From Planctomyces sp. (GTDB taxonomy: Bacteria > Planctomycetota > Planctomycetia > Planctomycetales > Planctomycetaceae), in the NCBI GenBank assembly GCA_019636235.1, contig JAHBXW010000002.1, positions 248,001 to 312,000 of the forward strand: a stretch of DNA of 64,000 bases. The letters are read 5' to 3'. The notes beneath the pieces were generated by a model. The model saw nothing but the letters and a program-made list of their open reading frames with translations. It was not told the DNA's origin and searched no databases. A program made the translations under genes and the position numbers. Below are positions 36,423 to 46,012 of this stretch, one piece after another (the first letter of the stretch is position 1; each line of letters opens with the position of its first letter).

Positions 36423-37448
36423 TCAATGGGCGGGAGACGCGGGGCGCGCCAAGCGGCGCATCGCCGTCGTCAGACGGAGTCGCGCCCGATACACATTGTC
36501 CGCCAGGTGATCGGCCCGCAGCAGGTTCCGGAACGTGCTGTCGAGCCGCCAGTAGCCGTCCGACAGCCAGTTGCGTCGGGCGGGTTCCGCGGCGGTGCAT
36601 TCGTAGCCGTAGCGGCGGAGAAAGTCGCAGGCGACGCCGTCGAACCTCGCGATCTGACGCGGCGTGAGCCGCTGCTTCCATTTGTTGAAGTTGCCGAGCA
36701 TCAGGCGGTCGTTGATCGTCGCGTCGATGTGCGCGAGCAGGCGGCCGTCGGCGTCGTCGATGTCCAGGAACTCGATCAACCGGTTGAACTCCCGGGTCGG
36801 CTGAGTCAGCAGATCCTCGTAGCGGATTTCGATGAGCTGATCGGCCGGCACGGTTTCGGCGAAGCGGCAGGCCTCGCGCATGGCCGTGGTCCAGTCGACC
36901 GCCGCCATGTACACGTTCTTCTCGCCAAAGGCGGTCTCGAATCCGGACAGCGCGACATCCCGACCGTCCCGCACCATGTGGATGAACTTCGCCTTTGGGA
37001 ACAGGCTCAGCAGCACGTCCAGATCGTGGTGGTATTCGGGAGTCTTGTCGCCCCAGCGTTCGAGGCCGAAGTGCTTCGCCAACTGGCGAAACGTCGCGGC
37101 GAGGACGCCGGGGTACGTGAATTCACGGATGTCGGCGAGGATCGCGTCGGGCGTCGTCGTGAACCGGAACCGCTTGTAGCACCGCTGGAACCAGCGTTCG
37201 GTGCAGATGTGCTCGACGAGCCTGCGGCGGTTCGACTCGACAGTCAGGTCGCCGTAGCTGGCCAGGTTCTGATGGAACCGAATGATGAACTGGCTCTCGG
37301 TGCCAAACGAGATCCGCAGGTAGTCGCGCAGCAGCCGGACCATATTGCTGGTTCCCGAGCGGCCATGGCCGATGATATGGACCGGCTCCAGGCTGCGATG
37401 GACGACGGGGACGACTTCAGGGGCGATGATCGGCGAGGCGGCGGACAT
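36423..37448 (-). CDS. sulfotransferase
   Basis: A 341-residue PAPS-dependent sulfotransferase. The 5'-phosphosulfate loop is HIIGHGRSGTSNMVRLLRDY, and the 3'-phosphate site is HMVRDGRDVALSG. The GDKTPEYHHDL stretch is a further family signature. It should sulfate a hydroxyl or amine on the polysaccharide or its precursor. The ATG at 37448 was chosen because the frame upstream is Ser/Pro/Arg-rich and lacks homology-like features. No PAPS synthesis genes lie in the window. Confidence 0.9.
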   Translation of the reverse strand: MSAASPIIAPEVVPVVHRSLEPVHIIGHGRSGTSNMVRLLRDYLRISFGTESQFIIRFHQNLASYGDLTVESNRRRLVEHICTERWFQRCYKRFRFTTTPDAILADIREFTYPGVLAATFRQLAKHFGLERWGDKTPEYHHDLDVLLSLFPKAKFIHMVRDGRDVALSGFETAFGEKNVYMAAVDWTTAMREACRFAETVPADQLIEIRYEDLLTQPTREFNRLIEFLDIDDADGRLLAHIDATINDRLMLGNFNKWKQRLTPRQIARFDGVACDFLRRYGYECTAAEPARRNWLSDGYWRLDSTFRNLLRADHLADNVYRARLRLTTAMRRLARPASPAH

Positions 37449-37506
37449 GGCGAACGCTTTAAGGAATCGTGAGTGATTGTTGGGGTCGCTGCGGCAGCGC
37501 AGGAGT

Positions 37507-39663
37507 TCACAGCTCGATGGGCAGCGGTTCTCCGAGCCGCGCGCTCTCAATGAGCCGGATGCAGGCCACGGCGGCGATGATGCCGTCATGGGCGTCGATC
37601 AGCGGCGGCTCTTCGCCGCGAACCGCCCGGGCAAAATGCTGAAGTTCGGCGCCATGTCCCTTGTCGATCTGCTTGACCTTCGCGTCGATCGTGCGGGCGC
37701 CGCGGACCGTCAGCGTGCGGTAGTCGTCGAGCAGGACCGACGTGCCGTCGCAGAATACCTCCAGCCGCTCCTTGCCGACGGCCGGCGACCCCTGCGTGAC
37801 GTACAGCAGCGTGGCCACCGAGCCATCACTGAACTCAAAGTTGGCCGACACGTCTTCCGTGCGGTCCGCGGACCGGGGGTCGCCCAGGTGGGCGGCTGTC
37901 ACCCGCACCGGCTCGGCGCCCGTGAGATGGCGGAACAGGTCGATGAAGTGGCAGGCCTCGCCGATGATCCGCCCCGCGCCGTGCGCCGGATCATGGATCC
38001 AGCTGTCCTTCGACGCCGGGCCGGCGTTCACGCGGTACGTCATCAGCTTCGGGCCGCGGCACTGCGCGAGGACGTCCCCGGCCTGCACGAGCAGCGGCGC
38101 GAACCGGCGGTTGAAGCCCGTCATGCAGACGCGGCCGGAGGTCGCCGCGGCCGCCGCGATCTGTTCGCATTCCTCGATCGTCGTCGCCAGCGGCTTCTCG
38201 CAGAACACGTGCTTGCCGGCGTTGAGCGCCGCGACGGTCAGCCCCGCGTGCGACTTGTCGCGAGTGAAAATCATCACCGAGTCGATCGACGCGTCGTTCC
38301 AGACTTCCGCGACGTCGGTGGCGCACGATTCGGCGCCGTAGCGGTCCGCCATCTCGCGGGCGCTCTGACCGCTCGACGCGACGAGCGTTCGGAACCGCAG
38401 ATCCTTCGACCGCTTCAGATTCGGAAGGTGGAACTGCCGGGCGAATGATCCGCAGCCGATGACGGCCACGTTTCCGGCCGAGGCGGTCGTCGCCCGGGGC
38501 CTGGCGGAGGCCGGCGTCTTCCGGCGCGGCTGCATCGCCGCAGCCTCGTCATACTTCAACAGCACGCCCAGGCAATCCGCCTTCCGCTCCATCAGCAACT
38601 GGTAGGCCTCGTCGGCGGCCTCGACGCCAAATTCCTGGGTGATCAGCGGTTCGAGGCGGACCTTGCCGGCGCCGACCTGCCGCAGGAATTCCTGCATGTT
38701 CCGCTGTTCCGTCCAGCGGACGTAACCGATCGGGTAGTCGCGGCCATGCTCCTCGTACTGCCGGTCATACCGGCCCGGCCCGTAGGAGCGGCTCATCACG
38801 AGTTCGAGTTCCTTCATGTAGAACTCATGATGCGGGGCATCGATGCCGATCGCGCCCACGACGCAGATGCGGCCCCGGTCGCGAGTCATCGCCGCCGCCT
38901 GCCGCATGATGTCCGCTCCGCCGCCGGCGGCGCAAATCACGACGCGGTCGACCCCCACGCCCCCGGTGTAGCGGAGAATCTGCCGATCGCAGTCCTCGCC
39001 CGCCGGGAAGGCCGCTTCCAGCCCCAGAGATGTCGCCAGCTCCAGCCGCTTCGCAACCATGTCCGATCCAACGACCCGCGCCCCGGCCGACTGCAGCAGC
39101 TGGCTGACGAGCTGACCGACCAGGCCCAGCCCCAGGACGGCCACGACATCCCCCACCTGCGGCTCGGTGCGACGGACCGCCTGCAGGGCGATGCTGCCCA
39201 CCGCGACGAAGGCCGCCTCGCGAAGCGGCACCCCCTGGGGCACCGGCACGCAGAGGTTCTTCGCGGCGCGAATCAGCTCGGCGTGGCTTTCGCCGCCATA
39301 GGCGACCAGGTCCCCCGGCTGAATCCCCTCGATGTCGCGGCCGACCTCAATGGCCACACCGGCGCCGCTGTATCCGAGCGGCGTCCATTTCGTCATCTCG
39401 AACTGGACGCGGTCGGCCGTCTTGCGGAGGCCGTCCTGCACGAGCATGTCGACGACGCTCTGGCGCAGTTCGGGGCTGCGGAGCGCCTTGACGACCATGT
39501 CGCGCTTGTTGCGCTTCACGGCGGCCGTTTCGGTCCCGGCGCTGATCAGCGAATAGCGGTTCGCGATGAGCACGCTGGAGGGGCCGCAGCGGGGCGCGGG
39601 AACCTCCTCGATCGCCACAGCGGCCGCCCGCAACGCATTCTTCTTCATGAAGACCTGTTTCAT
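37507..39663 (-). CDS. two-domain oxidoreductase (Zn-ADH-like plus Gfo/Idh/MocA)
   Basis: A 718-residue fusion. The N-terminal half (about 1-370) is a zinc-type alcohol dehydrogenase/threonine dehydrogenase-like domain (GYSGAGVAIEVG, VVAVLGLGLVGQL). The C-terminal half (about 395-718) is a Gfo/Idh/MocA domain (NVAVIGCGSFARQF, HVFCEKPLATT with the catalytic Lys). Such fusions occur in capsule and O-antigen loci, probably for oxidising and reducing a sugar in one protein. It ends 58 bases before the sulfotransferase start. Confidence 0.9.
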   Translation of the reverse strand: MKQVFMKKNALRAAAVAIEEVPAPRCGPSSVLIANRYSLISAGTETAAVKRNKRDMVVKALRSPELRQSVVDMLVQDGLRKTADRVQFEMTKWTPLGYSGAGVAIEVGRDIEGIQPGDLVAYGGESHAELIRAAKNLCVPVPQGVPLREAAFVAVGSIALQAVRRTEPQVGDVVAVLGLGLVGQLVSQLLQSAGARVVGSDMVAKRLELATSLGLEAAFPAGEDCDRQILRYTGGVGVDRVVICAAGGGADIMRQAAAMTRDRGRICVVGAIGIDAPHHEFYMKELELVMSRSYGPGRYDRQYEEHGRDYPIGYVRWTEQRNMQEFLRQVGAGKVRLEPLITQEFGVEAADEAYQLLMERKADCLGVLLKYDEAAAMQPRRKTPASARPRATTASAGNVAVIGCGSFARQFHLPNLKRSKDLRFRTLVASSGQSAREMADRYGAESCATDVAEVWNDASIDSVMIFTRDKSHAGLTVAALNAGKHVFCEKPLATTIEECEQIAAAAATSGRVCMTGFNRRFAPLLVQAGDVLAQCRGPKLMTYRVNAGPASKDSWIHDPAHGAGRIIGEACHFIDLFRHLTGAEPVRVTAAHLGDPRSADRTEDVSANFEFSDGSVATLLYVTQGSPAVGKERLEVFCDGTSVLLDDYRTLTVRGARTIDAKVKQIDKGHGAELQHFARAVRGEEPPLIDAHDGIIAAVACIRLIESARLGEPLPIEL

Positions 39664-39672
39664 GCCTGACCT

Positions 39673-41007
39673 TCAATCACTCTTTCTTGACATTGACTCG
39701 GTGCGAGCGACGCCCAATCTGGATGCGGGGGCCAGCCCCCCTTCTTCGGCGGCGCGGCGCAGCACCTCATCCACGTTGCGAGCCGTCACCTGCCAGCTTT
39801 GCTGTTCCATGACCTCGCGGATGCCATCGCGATCCCAGTTTCGGCCCAGGGCCGCGCACAATCCGGCCGCGGCCGCGTCGGCCGAACGCTCCGGCAGCAA
39901 CTGCCCCAGCCGTGCGTCCTGCAACACGTCGGGAATGCCGCCCACTGACGTCGCGACCGCCGGCAGTCCGCAGGCCAGCGCCTCCATGAGCACGTTCGGC
40001 GAACCCTCACGCGATGAGAGGATCGCCAGCACGTCGGCCGCGCTGTACCAGTCCGCCAATTCGTCCTGCGGACGATTCCCGGCGATCAGGACATGCTCGC
40101 CGACGTTGTTCGCCTGGATCCGGGATTCGATCACCGGTAGGAAGTCGGCCGCCCAGCTCGCCTCGCCCCCGACGATCGCCACCAGGGCGTCCGGAAAGGC
40201 CTCGCGGATGCGCGGCAGGGCATCGACGAGAATGTGAAAGCCCTTGAGTTCCAGACGGTATCCGACCGCGAGGATGATCCGGCGTCCCTGCGGGAGGCCG
40301 AGGCGTTCCCGGGCGGAGGCCTGCGATGTGGGGCGAAACCGCTCGCAGTCCACGCCATTCGGGATGCAGGTCACCCGCTCAGGAGCGCCCCCCTGCCGCA
40401 CGATCTCGTCGGCGATCGGACGGCTCACGCCGATCAACTGATTGGCCGACCGCAGGGCTCGGCGAATCTGATCCCCGACGATCGGCAGGCGCGGAAAGCG
40501 CTCGATGTCCTCGCCGCGGCAGGTGATGACAACAGGTTTTCCAAGCGCCTCGCCCAACATGACGGCGACGATGCCAGAGGGGTATACGAAATGAGCGTCG
40601 ATGACGTCAAAGTCCGCCACCTCACGCAGCCGCTCTGCGATCCTCCGGACGCCGCGGTACATCAGCCGTGGACTGATGTAACCGCCGATCTTCGGCGGCA
40701 GCACGTAGCGCGGCCGATGCACGTCGAGGCCATCGATCCGCTCGAACCGGGACATCTGCGACCACGGGTACCAGCGCTTGAAGGCGCGGATCGGCGGGAA
40801 ATAAGGAATCGGCGAGATCACCCGCACGCTGACGCCCGGCAACTGCGAGACGAACCGCAACCGCTCCTTGACGAACACGCCATGAACCGGGCGGATGCTC
40901 GACGGAAACGCCCCGCTGATCGACAGGACGCGCAGCGGACGCGCCGCGGCGGAAGCGGACCGGGCAAGTTCCGGCGCGGGACGGGCGATGGCGGAAGCGG
41001 GATTCAT
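39673..41007 (-). CDS. family 4 glycosyltransferase
   Basis: A 444-residue GT-B enzyme. Acceptor domain features: VLSISGAFPSSIRPVHGVFV, VIDAHFVYPSGIVA. Donor domain: CIPNGVDCERF, ILAVGYRLELKGFHILVDALP, and the E-x7-E motif in SREGSPNVLMEALACGLP. About 24 basic/Ala-rich residues precede the fold, so an internal start is possible. It starts 19 bases after the heparinase-like gene and ends 9 bases before the two-domain oxidoreductase gene. Confidence 0.92.
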   Translation of the reverse strand: MNPASAIARPAPELARSASAAARPLRVLSISGAFPSSIRPVHGVFVKERLRFVSQLPGVSVRVISPIPYFPPIRAFKRWYPWSQMSRFERIDGLDVHRPRYVLPPKIGGYISPRLMYRGVRRIAERLREVADFDVIDAHFVYPSGIVAVMLGEALGKPVVITCRGEDIERFPRLPIVGDQIRRALRSANQLIGVSRPIADEIVRQGGAPERVTCIPNGVDCERFRPTSQASARERLGLPQGRRIILAVGYRLELKGFHILVDALPRIREAFPDALVAIVGGEASWAADFLPVIESRIQANNVGEHVLIAGNRPQDELADWYSAADVLAILSSREGSPNVLMEALACGLPAVATSVGGIPDVLQDARLGQLLPERSADAAAAGLCAALGRNWDRDGIREVMEQQSWQVTARNVDEVLRRAAEEGGLAPASRLGVARTESMSRKSD

Positions 41008-41026
41008 GTGAAAGTGGTGGATCGTC

Positions 41027-43138
41027 TCAGCGAAAATCGGCGCCGGGGGCGAACGTCAGGGTGAAAGCCGCGCGAGGCGGGCCGTTCGTCAATGGCGACG
41101 CCGGGGATGCGGACGATTGCTCCAGTGCCGGCGGCAAGTCGCCCGGGAATTGAACGCCGACCCAGGTCGAGATCCGCACTGGTCCGTCGCAGTAGAGGCG
41201 GCCGATCAGCCGGGGCGCGGGAGCGTGCTGTCCGTATCCGGTCGATTGCCGTGCCCGAGGCGCGCCGTCGACGGCCGTTTCAGGGCTCAACTCCATGTCT
41301 TTCACGTCGCACCACACGGCCAGGGCGGCCTGCGATGAATCCGGATTCGTTTCAAAACGCTCGATGGGAGCGAGCATGCAGCCGCCAGAGAACTGCCAGG
41401 TCCAGCGAACCTCGCGTCGCCGGGTCGGACGCAGCGTGTCGATGATCCAGAAGCCGTGGCTGGACGAGGCGAGCAGCCGCCGTTCCAGACTGTCGCCGGT
41501 CGGCCACTCGACCCGACCGATGGCTTCCCAGCGATCGGCATGCGCCTGGGCCGTCAGGAACGCCTGAAAGTTGACGTGAGACCAGGCCAGCACCCCGGCG
41601 TCCCGGGCGTACGGCAGGTCGGCAAACTCGATCGTGTTGTGCGCGTCCCGTCCCCGGAAGTGCCGCACCCAGTCGCGGTCCCCGAAGTAGAACGGCATGC
41701 CTGGATCGACCAGCACGGGCTGACCGGCAAGGCAGACCAGCGCCTGCAGCGGATCCAGGTGTCCGTGAGCCGTCGACGGCGTGCCGTTGGAATGCAGGCC
41801 ATGCGCGATCGGCCCGGCATCCAGCAGCGCCCAGTCGCCGTTCCGGCGGTGAATCGCATACCCCGACTCCGGCAGCACGGTCATGCCGTCCGGGGATGTG
41901 CTCTCCAGCCGCGACCACGCCTGCAGTCCCTCGTCCCCCAGCAGCCAGAAGAGTTCCGGCCCGGGTGGCGAGCCTGCCAGCTTCAATGCGGAATCCTGAA
42001 ACAGCACCGCGCCGAGCGAACACAATCCGTTGAAGTCCCAGAAGTCGGGCGCGTGAATCGGCAGGGCGCGGGCCGAATCGACATCGCCGATCGCCGGCCA
42101 GCGGCCATCAGGCTGGCGGAAAGCGAGGCCGGCGGCGAACGCCCGGTGTGCGCAGGTCTCGACAGCTTCCAACGGCGACTGCTCCGCTCGCGCGGCGAGC
42201 AGGGCCAGCGTCAGAAAGCCCAGTGTGAAGTAGTGATACCCGGTTGCCTGCTCGACGCAGAAGCCATCGCCGTAAAACTGCTGGGGGCCGTGGACGCTGA
42301 GCACGTCGCGGGCCTTCGATCGCCACTCGGCCGCGCCCTTGGCGTCGGGCAGGACCTGGGCAATCCAGTACAGCCCGGTCGCTTCTCCGATGAGATGGTT
42401 GTACGGGCTGGAGTAATGCGAGAAGTGGGCCTCCAGGTAACGGGCGTGATCCGCGAGGCTGGTCGCGATGCGCTGCAGCGTTTCGCCCGCCAGTCCCGGC
42501 CATGCGGCGAGCGTCGCCAGCGTCCAGATCCAGGAGATCGCCCGGACGGCGACTTCCAGTCCGCTCGTCCAGTGAATCCCCTGGTGCAACGGGTTCTGGT
42601 CGATCCAGCTCAATATCAGTTCCGCCGCGTGGCGGGCGAACGCCTCGTTGCCGGAGAACGCCCAGCCCCGGGCCAGCTCGGCGACATACTGGCAGCGTCC
42701 CAGTTCCCAGACGTACTTGACGTCGATCGGTCCGCCGGACGTCTGATGGCGGGGCACGTCGGCGTAGAACACGCTGGGGAACCGGTGGCCGGTGCGCGGG
42801 TCGGCATGCCAGTCGAAGCCGCCGCCGAGACGGTATTCGTGTCCCAGCATCGCCCAGCGACCGCTCAGAATGGCGGACGCGTTGGCGACTGATGCTGCCG
42901 CGTGATCGCGAAAGGCGGGGGGCAGCAGCGATGCATTGCGAAGCTGTTCGACGGGCGCCCCGGGAACCAGCGCCGCACAGGCCTGCAGCAGGCCGGAAGC
43001 ATCGGGAAGCGACGCGGGGGCCCGCATGGCGCCGAAGGCCTTTCGCTCGCGGCGCTGACGCAGCGCGGAACGAATGCGCACGGAAACCTCGTCGGCCGAC
43101 ATGGCTTTGAGTTTCCGGGCTGTGGCGAGGAGCGACAT
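41027..43138 (-). CDS. heparinase II/III-like polysaccharide lyase
   Basis: A 703-residue protein. An all-helical alginate-lyase-type toroid (about 90-370: WELGRCQYVAELARGWAFSG, SSPYNHLIGEATGLYW) is followed by a beta-sandwich heparinase II/III domain (STAHGHLDPLQALV, VDPGMPFYF, DAHNTIEFAD). No signal peptide is visible, which is common for EPS-locus members of this family; they are thought to edit or clear uronic-acid polymers, or lack activity. The ATG at 43138 is preferred to the longer frame because the preceding residues are Pro/Arg-rich. Substrate inferred from the dehydrogenase in the same locus. Confidence 0.85.
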   Translation of the reverse strand: MSLLATARKLKAMSADEVSVRIRSALRQRRERKAFGAMRAPASLPDASGLLQACAALVPGAPVEQLRNASLLPPAFRDHAAASVANASAILSGRWAMLGHEYRLGGGFDWHADPRTGHRFPSVFYADVPRHQTSGGPIDVKYVWELGRCQYVAELARGWAFSGNEAFARHAAELILSWIDQNPLHQGIHWTSGLEVAVRAISWIWTLATLAAWPGLAGETLQRIATSLADHARYLEAHFSHYSSPYNHLIGEATGLYWIAQVLPDAKGAAEWRSKARDVLSVHGPQQFYGDGFCVEQATGYHYFTLGFLTLALLAARAEQSPLEAVETCAHRAFAAGLAFRQPDGRWPAIGDVDSARALPIHAPDFWDFNGLCSLGAVLFQDSALKLAGSPPGPELFWLLGDEGLQAWSRLESTSPDGMTVLPESGYAIHRRNGDWALLDAGPIAHGLHSNGTPSTAHGHLDPLQALVCLAGQPVLVDPGMPFYFGDRDWVRHFRGRDAHNTIEFADLPYARDAGVLAWSHVNFQAFLTAQAHADRWEAIGRVEWPTGDSLERRLLASSSHGFWIIDTLRPTRRREVRWTWQFSGGCMLAPIERFETNPDSSQAALAVWCDVKDMELSPETAVDGAPRARQSTGYGQHAPAPRLIGRLYCDGPVRISTWVGVQFPGDLPPALEQSSASPASPLTNGPPRAAFTLTFAPGADFR

Positions 43139-43184
43139 GGGAATGGGCAGTGGAGAAGGACGACTGGACGTCGGCCGAGGGGGA

Positions 43185-44252
43185 TCAGTTCGGTTCGGGA
43201 ATCGCGACCGTTGTGGAGGAGGGCAGTGGGCCGGCAACCCGCGACGCGACTTCGCGGTTCATCCAGACCAGCGCCGGAGCGCCGATCAACATCGTCAGCG
43301 CCAGCAGGATCGCCCGTTCCAGCGAGGCGACGAGCAGGCTGAGTTCAAAGTTCACTCCGAACACGGCGCCCGCGGCGGCCATGCTCGCCTCACGCACGCC
43401 CAGCGCCCCGGGCGTCGGGGCGATCAGCATGCTCAGCGCCCCGGCCGCCGTGACGAAGATCGTGGCCCACACGGACACCGGCGCGCCGAACGCCCCGTAA
43501 ATCATCCACAGCCGCACCGCCGCGCACACGACGCTCAGGAAGTGCCACAGCGAGGCGGCCAGAAGCGTCCGCGGCGAACGCCCCAGGACCACGATGCTGG
43601 CCAGCACCCGGCTGACGAGCGACGGCAGTCGCACGTTCCGACGCAGCGCGTCGAACAGTCCCGGAAGCAGCAGCAGGCCGACCGGCGACAGCGTCATCAC
43701 GGCCGCGACCGCCAGCGTCCGTCCAGTCTCATCCCCCGCCATCCGGCTGCCCGCGGCGAACGCGCCCAGCAGCACGGCCGCGGCCACCGCGCCCCCCACG
43801 ATCGCCTGTGCCAGCATCACTGAGAAAAACTCGGCGAACGGCATTCCGAAACAGGTCTTCACGTATACGGCCCGGCAGATGGTCCCGATCCGCATGGGCA
43901 GGTAGTTTCCGGCGTTCCCGGCGCAGATGCTCAGGTATTGCTCGCGCAACGGCAGACGGCAGCCATGGGCCAGCATCAGGGTGCTCGTCAGGCTCGACGT
44001 GAACTGCCATCCGAGAATTGTCGCCAACGCGCAGATGGCCAGCCGCGGCGCGCTGAGCACATCGGCATCGGCGAGCAGGTCCCGCCGCTGCCAGGCGAAC
44101 GCGGCCAGTGCCACGATCATCAGCACGCCCAGGACGGAACTCGCCAGCCGCCAGGCCGAGCGCCACCGCCCGCCGCGCGGACCGGTCGCCGCCACGGACG
44201 CGGGGGCCGCGCCATCGTCTTGGATTTCGATCAGGGTTTCGTGGGTCGACAT
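43185..44252 (-). CDS. LPG-synthase TM / AglD-like flippase-type membrane protein
   Basis: A 355-residue protein with about eight membrane helices. The conserved segments GNAGNYLPMRIGTICRAVY and APTPGALGVREASM identify the lysylphosphatidylglycerol-synthase transmembrane family (UPF0104). Members lacking the aminoacyl-transferase domain, as here, are found in glycan loci and are suspected of moving or regulating polyprenyl-linked sugars. It ends 46 bases before the heparinase-like gene. Confidence 0.85.
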   Translation of the reverse strand: MSTHETLIEIQDDGAAPASVAATGPRGGRWRSAWRLASSVLGVLMIVALAAFAWQRRDLLADADVLSAPRLAICALATILGWQFTSSLTSTLMLAHGCRLPLREQYLSICAGNAGNYLPMRIGTICRAVYVKTCFGMPFAEFFSVMLAQAIVGGAVAAAVLLGAFAAGSRMAGDETGRTLAVAAVMTLSPVGLLLLPGLFDALRRNVRLPSLVSRVLASIVVLGRSPRTLLAASLWHFLSVVCAAVRLWMIYGAFGAPVSVWATIFVTAAGALSMLIAPTPGALGVREASMAAAGAVFGVNFELSLLVASLERAILLALTMLIGAPALVWMNREVASRVAGPLPSSTTVAIPEPN

Positions 44253-44267
44253 CAGTAATGGCGCCGC

Positions 44268-46007
44268 TCAGGGTCGGAGCAGCTGGTCGATGCCGTAAAT
44301 ACGCAGGACTTCGTTGGCCACGCTGTAGGCCCGGCGATGACCGGAATGCTTTCGAAACCGGCCGATGAGGTACCGGCGCAGCGCCGAAACGTTCCAGATC
44401 GGCGACTTCAGATCGTCGACCAGGTTCAACAGCTGACGGCCGTCCCTCAGGAACTCAAAGTCGTCCCAGCGATAATGTCGATAGGCCTCGACCCCGCCGG
44501 TCCGCGTGTGACGCGTCCAGCTGAATCGCTCGCTGGCATACACGAACATCCGCGATGCCTCCTGCAGCAACATCGGAGCATTGCATGCGAAAACCGTGGC
44601 GCCGGTGGCGAACCGCAGGAGCTGCGGGGCATGCCGCTGCAGCAGCAGGCGATTGAGTCGGTTGTAGGTGCGCTTGCTCGGCGCGATCCGGGTGACGAGC
44701 TGCAGCAATTCGACATCGAGGAACGGCTGCACGGGTTCCACCCGCGCGGCCGCACTGCGGGGCTGGCCGGAAATCCACTGGGCGCCGCGATGTTCCGTTG
44801 TGAAGGCCTCCACGAAGGCGTCGTCCCCCTCGACTCCGCGTGCTTGGAGACGTCGGAATTCCCAGTCCACGTCCGCGGCCGTCGCCTCGCCCAGACGGTC
44901 GCGGTCCGACAGGCCCGGAGCAAATGCCATCGCCTTCGAGGATTGCAGCCGCGTTTGCAGCGTCGCGCTGCCCGACGTCGATTCGCGATGGATGCCCAGC
45001 AGTCCGAACAGCACTCCCAGGGCCTTCCGGCCTCCCTGCTGCTGATTCGCCGCCAGGTAGTGTCCGCCCAGAATCTCGCCAAAGTCGCCCGACAGGACTC
45101 CTCGGACGCCCAGCTGGGCGAAGTGCTCGCCGGCGGCCGACCAGTACGGAAACGTCGCCGTCTCCGTGACCGCGAAATCGCGCTGGATGAATGTCGGCGT
45201 GAACCAGTCTTCGGAGATCGCCGACTCGTGCAGCGGCACGTTGCGGCTGCTGCACAGCTCGCGCGTGATCCGCAGTTCGCGGCTCGCCAGGTCGCCATGG
45301 GTGTAGGCCGTCAGGGGAACTTCCGCGGCGGCCAGCAGCGTCCGGGAATCCCAGCCCGCCGACATCATCAGTCCCAGCGGCGCCGCGTCGACGTGACTGT
45401 TCAAGGCCGCCTGCAACGCCTCCCAGATCCGATCGAGCGCGGACTGACCGGCCGGCACGGCGCGTTCCGGGTTCGCCCACAGCCTTGAGGTCTCCTCGCA
45501 GCGAGTCGACTGTCCGTCATGCACGAACCGCTGGCCTCCCAGCAGCCGACGGATGCCCGAAAAGACCGTCCGGCCCGCGAGCGTGAAGTTGTGACGCAGC
45601 AACTGGGAAATCCCGACCGGATCGGCGGCCGCGTGCACCGCCCGGGCCAGCGGCCGGAGATGCGTCGACGCAATGAACGCCCCCCCCTCCGACCACACAT
45701 GCATCGGAGCGCTGCCGACGAGGTCGGTGGCGGCCGTCAATGTGCCTTCGGACCAGCCGACCGTGGCCCCCTCCGCACGTTCCTTGCCCTGAACGCCCCG
45801 CGCCCCATAGTTGAACGCCGTCCAGCGCGTTGCGGGGAACGCGGCGTCCACCTCGGCCCGAAAACGGGCTTCGCGCTGCGGATCGCATCCGGCGAACGCG
45901 AACGCGGCGAACGGCACGTGCTGCGCAGCGGGCGCCTCGACGGCCGGCCGGGAAACGGGCTGCGGCGTCGTGGTCAGGGGCGGCGACAGGGGGGACAGGG
46001 AAGTCAT
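44268..46007 (-). CDS. asparagine-synthase-like protein without glutaminase cysteine
   Basis: A 579-residue protein. The ATP-pyrophosphatase core of asparagine synthetase is recognisable (LGLMMSAGWDSRTLLAAA, where the PP-loop S-G-G-x-D-S reads SAGWDS; GVLSGDFGEILGGHY). The N-terminal amidotransferase-like half lacks the Cys2 nucleophile, since the protein begins with a Pro/Thr-rich stretch rather than MCG. Such proteins are typical of exosortase/EPS loci and are thought to amidate or transfer amines to a glycan or peptide; this one would need ammonia. ATG at 46007 lacks a Shine-Dalgarno sequence. Confidence 0.82.
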   Translation of the reverse strand: MTSLSPLSPPLTTTPQPVSRPAVEAPAAQHVPFAAFAFAGCDPQREARFRAEVDAAFPATRWTAFNYGARGVQGKERAEGATVGWSEGTLTAATDLVGSAPMHVWSEGGAFIASTHLRPLARAVHAAADPVGISQLLRHNFTLAGRTVFSGIRRLLGGQRFVHDGQSTRCEETSRLWANPERAVPAGQSALDRIWEALQAALNSHVDAAPLGLMMSAGWDSRTLLAAAEVPLTAYTHGDLASRELRITRELCSSRNVPLHESAISEDWFTPTFIQRDFAVTETATFPYWSAAGEHFAQLGVRGVLSGDFGEILGGHYLAANQQQGGRKALGVLFGLLGIHRESTSGSATLQTRLQSSKAMAFAPGLSDRDRLGEATAADVDWEFRRLQARGVEGDDAFVEAFTTEHRGAQWISGQPRSAAARVEPVQPFLDVELLQLVTRIAPSKRTYNRLNRLLLQRHAPQLLRFATGATVFACNAPMLLQEASRMFVYASERFSWTRHTRTGGVEAYRHYRWDDFEFLRDGRQLLNLVDDLKSPIWNVSALRRYLIGRFRKHSGHRRAYSVANEVLRIYGIDQLLRP

Positions 46008-46012
46008 GACCG

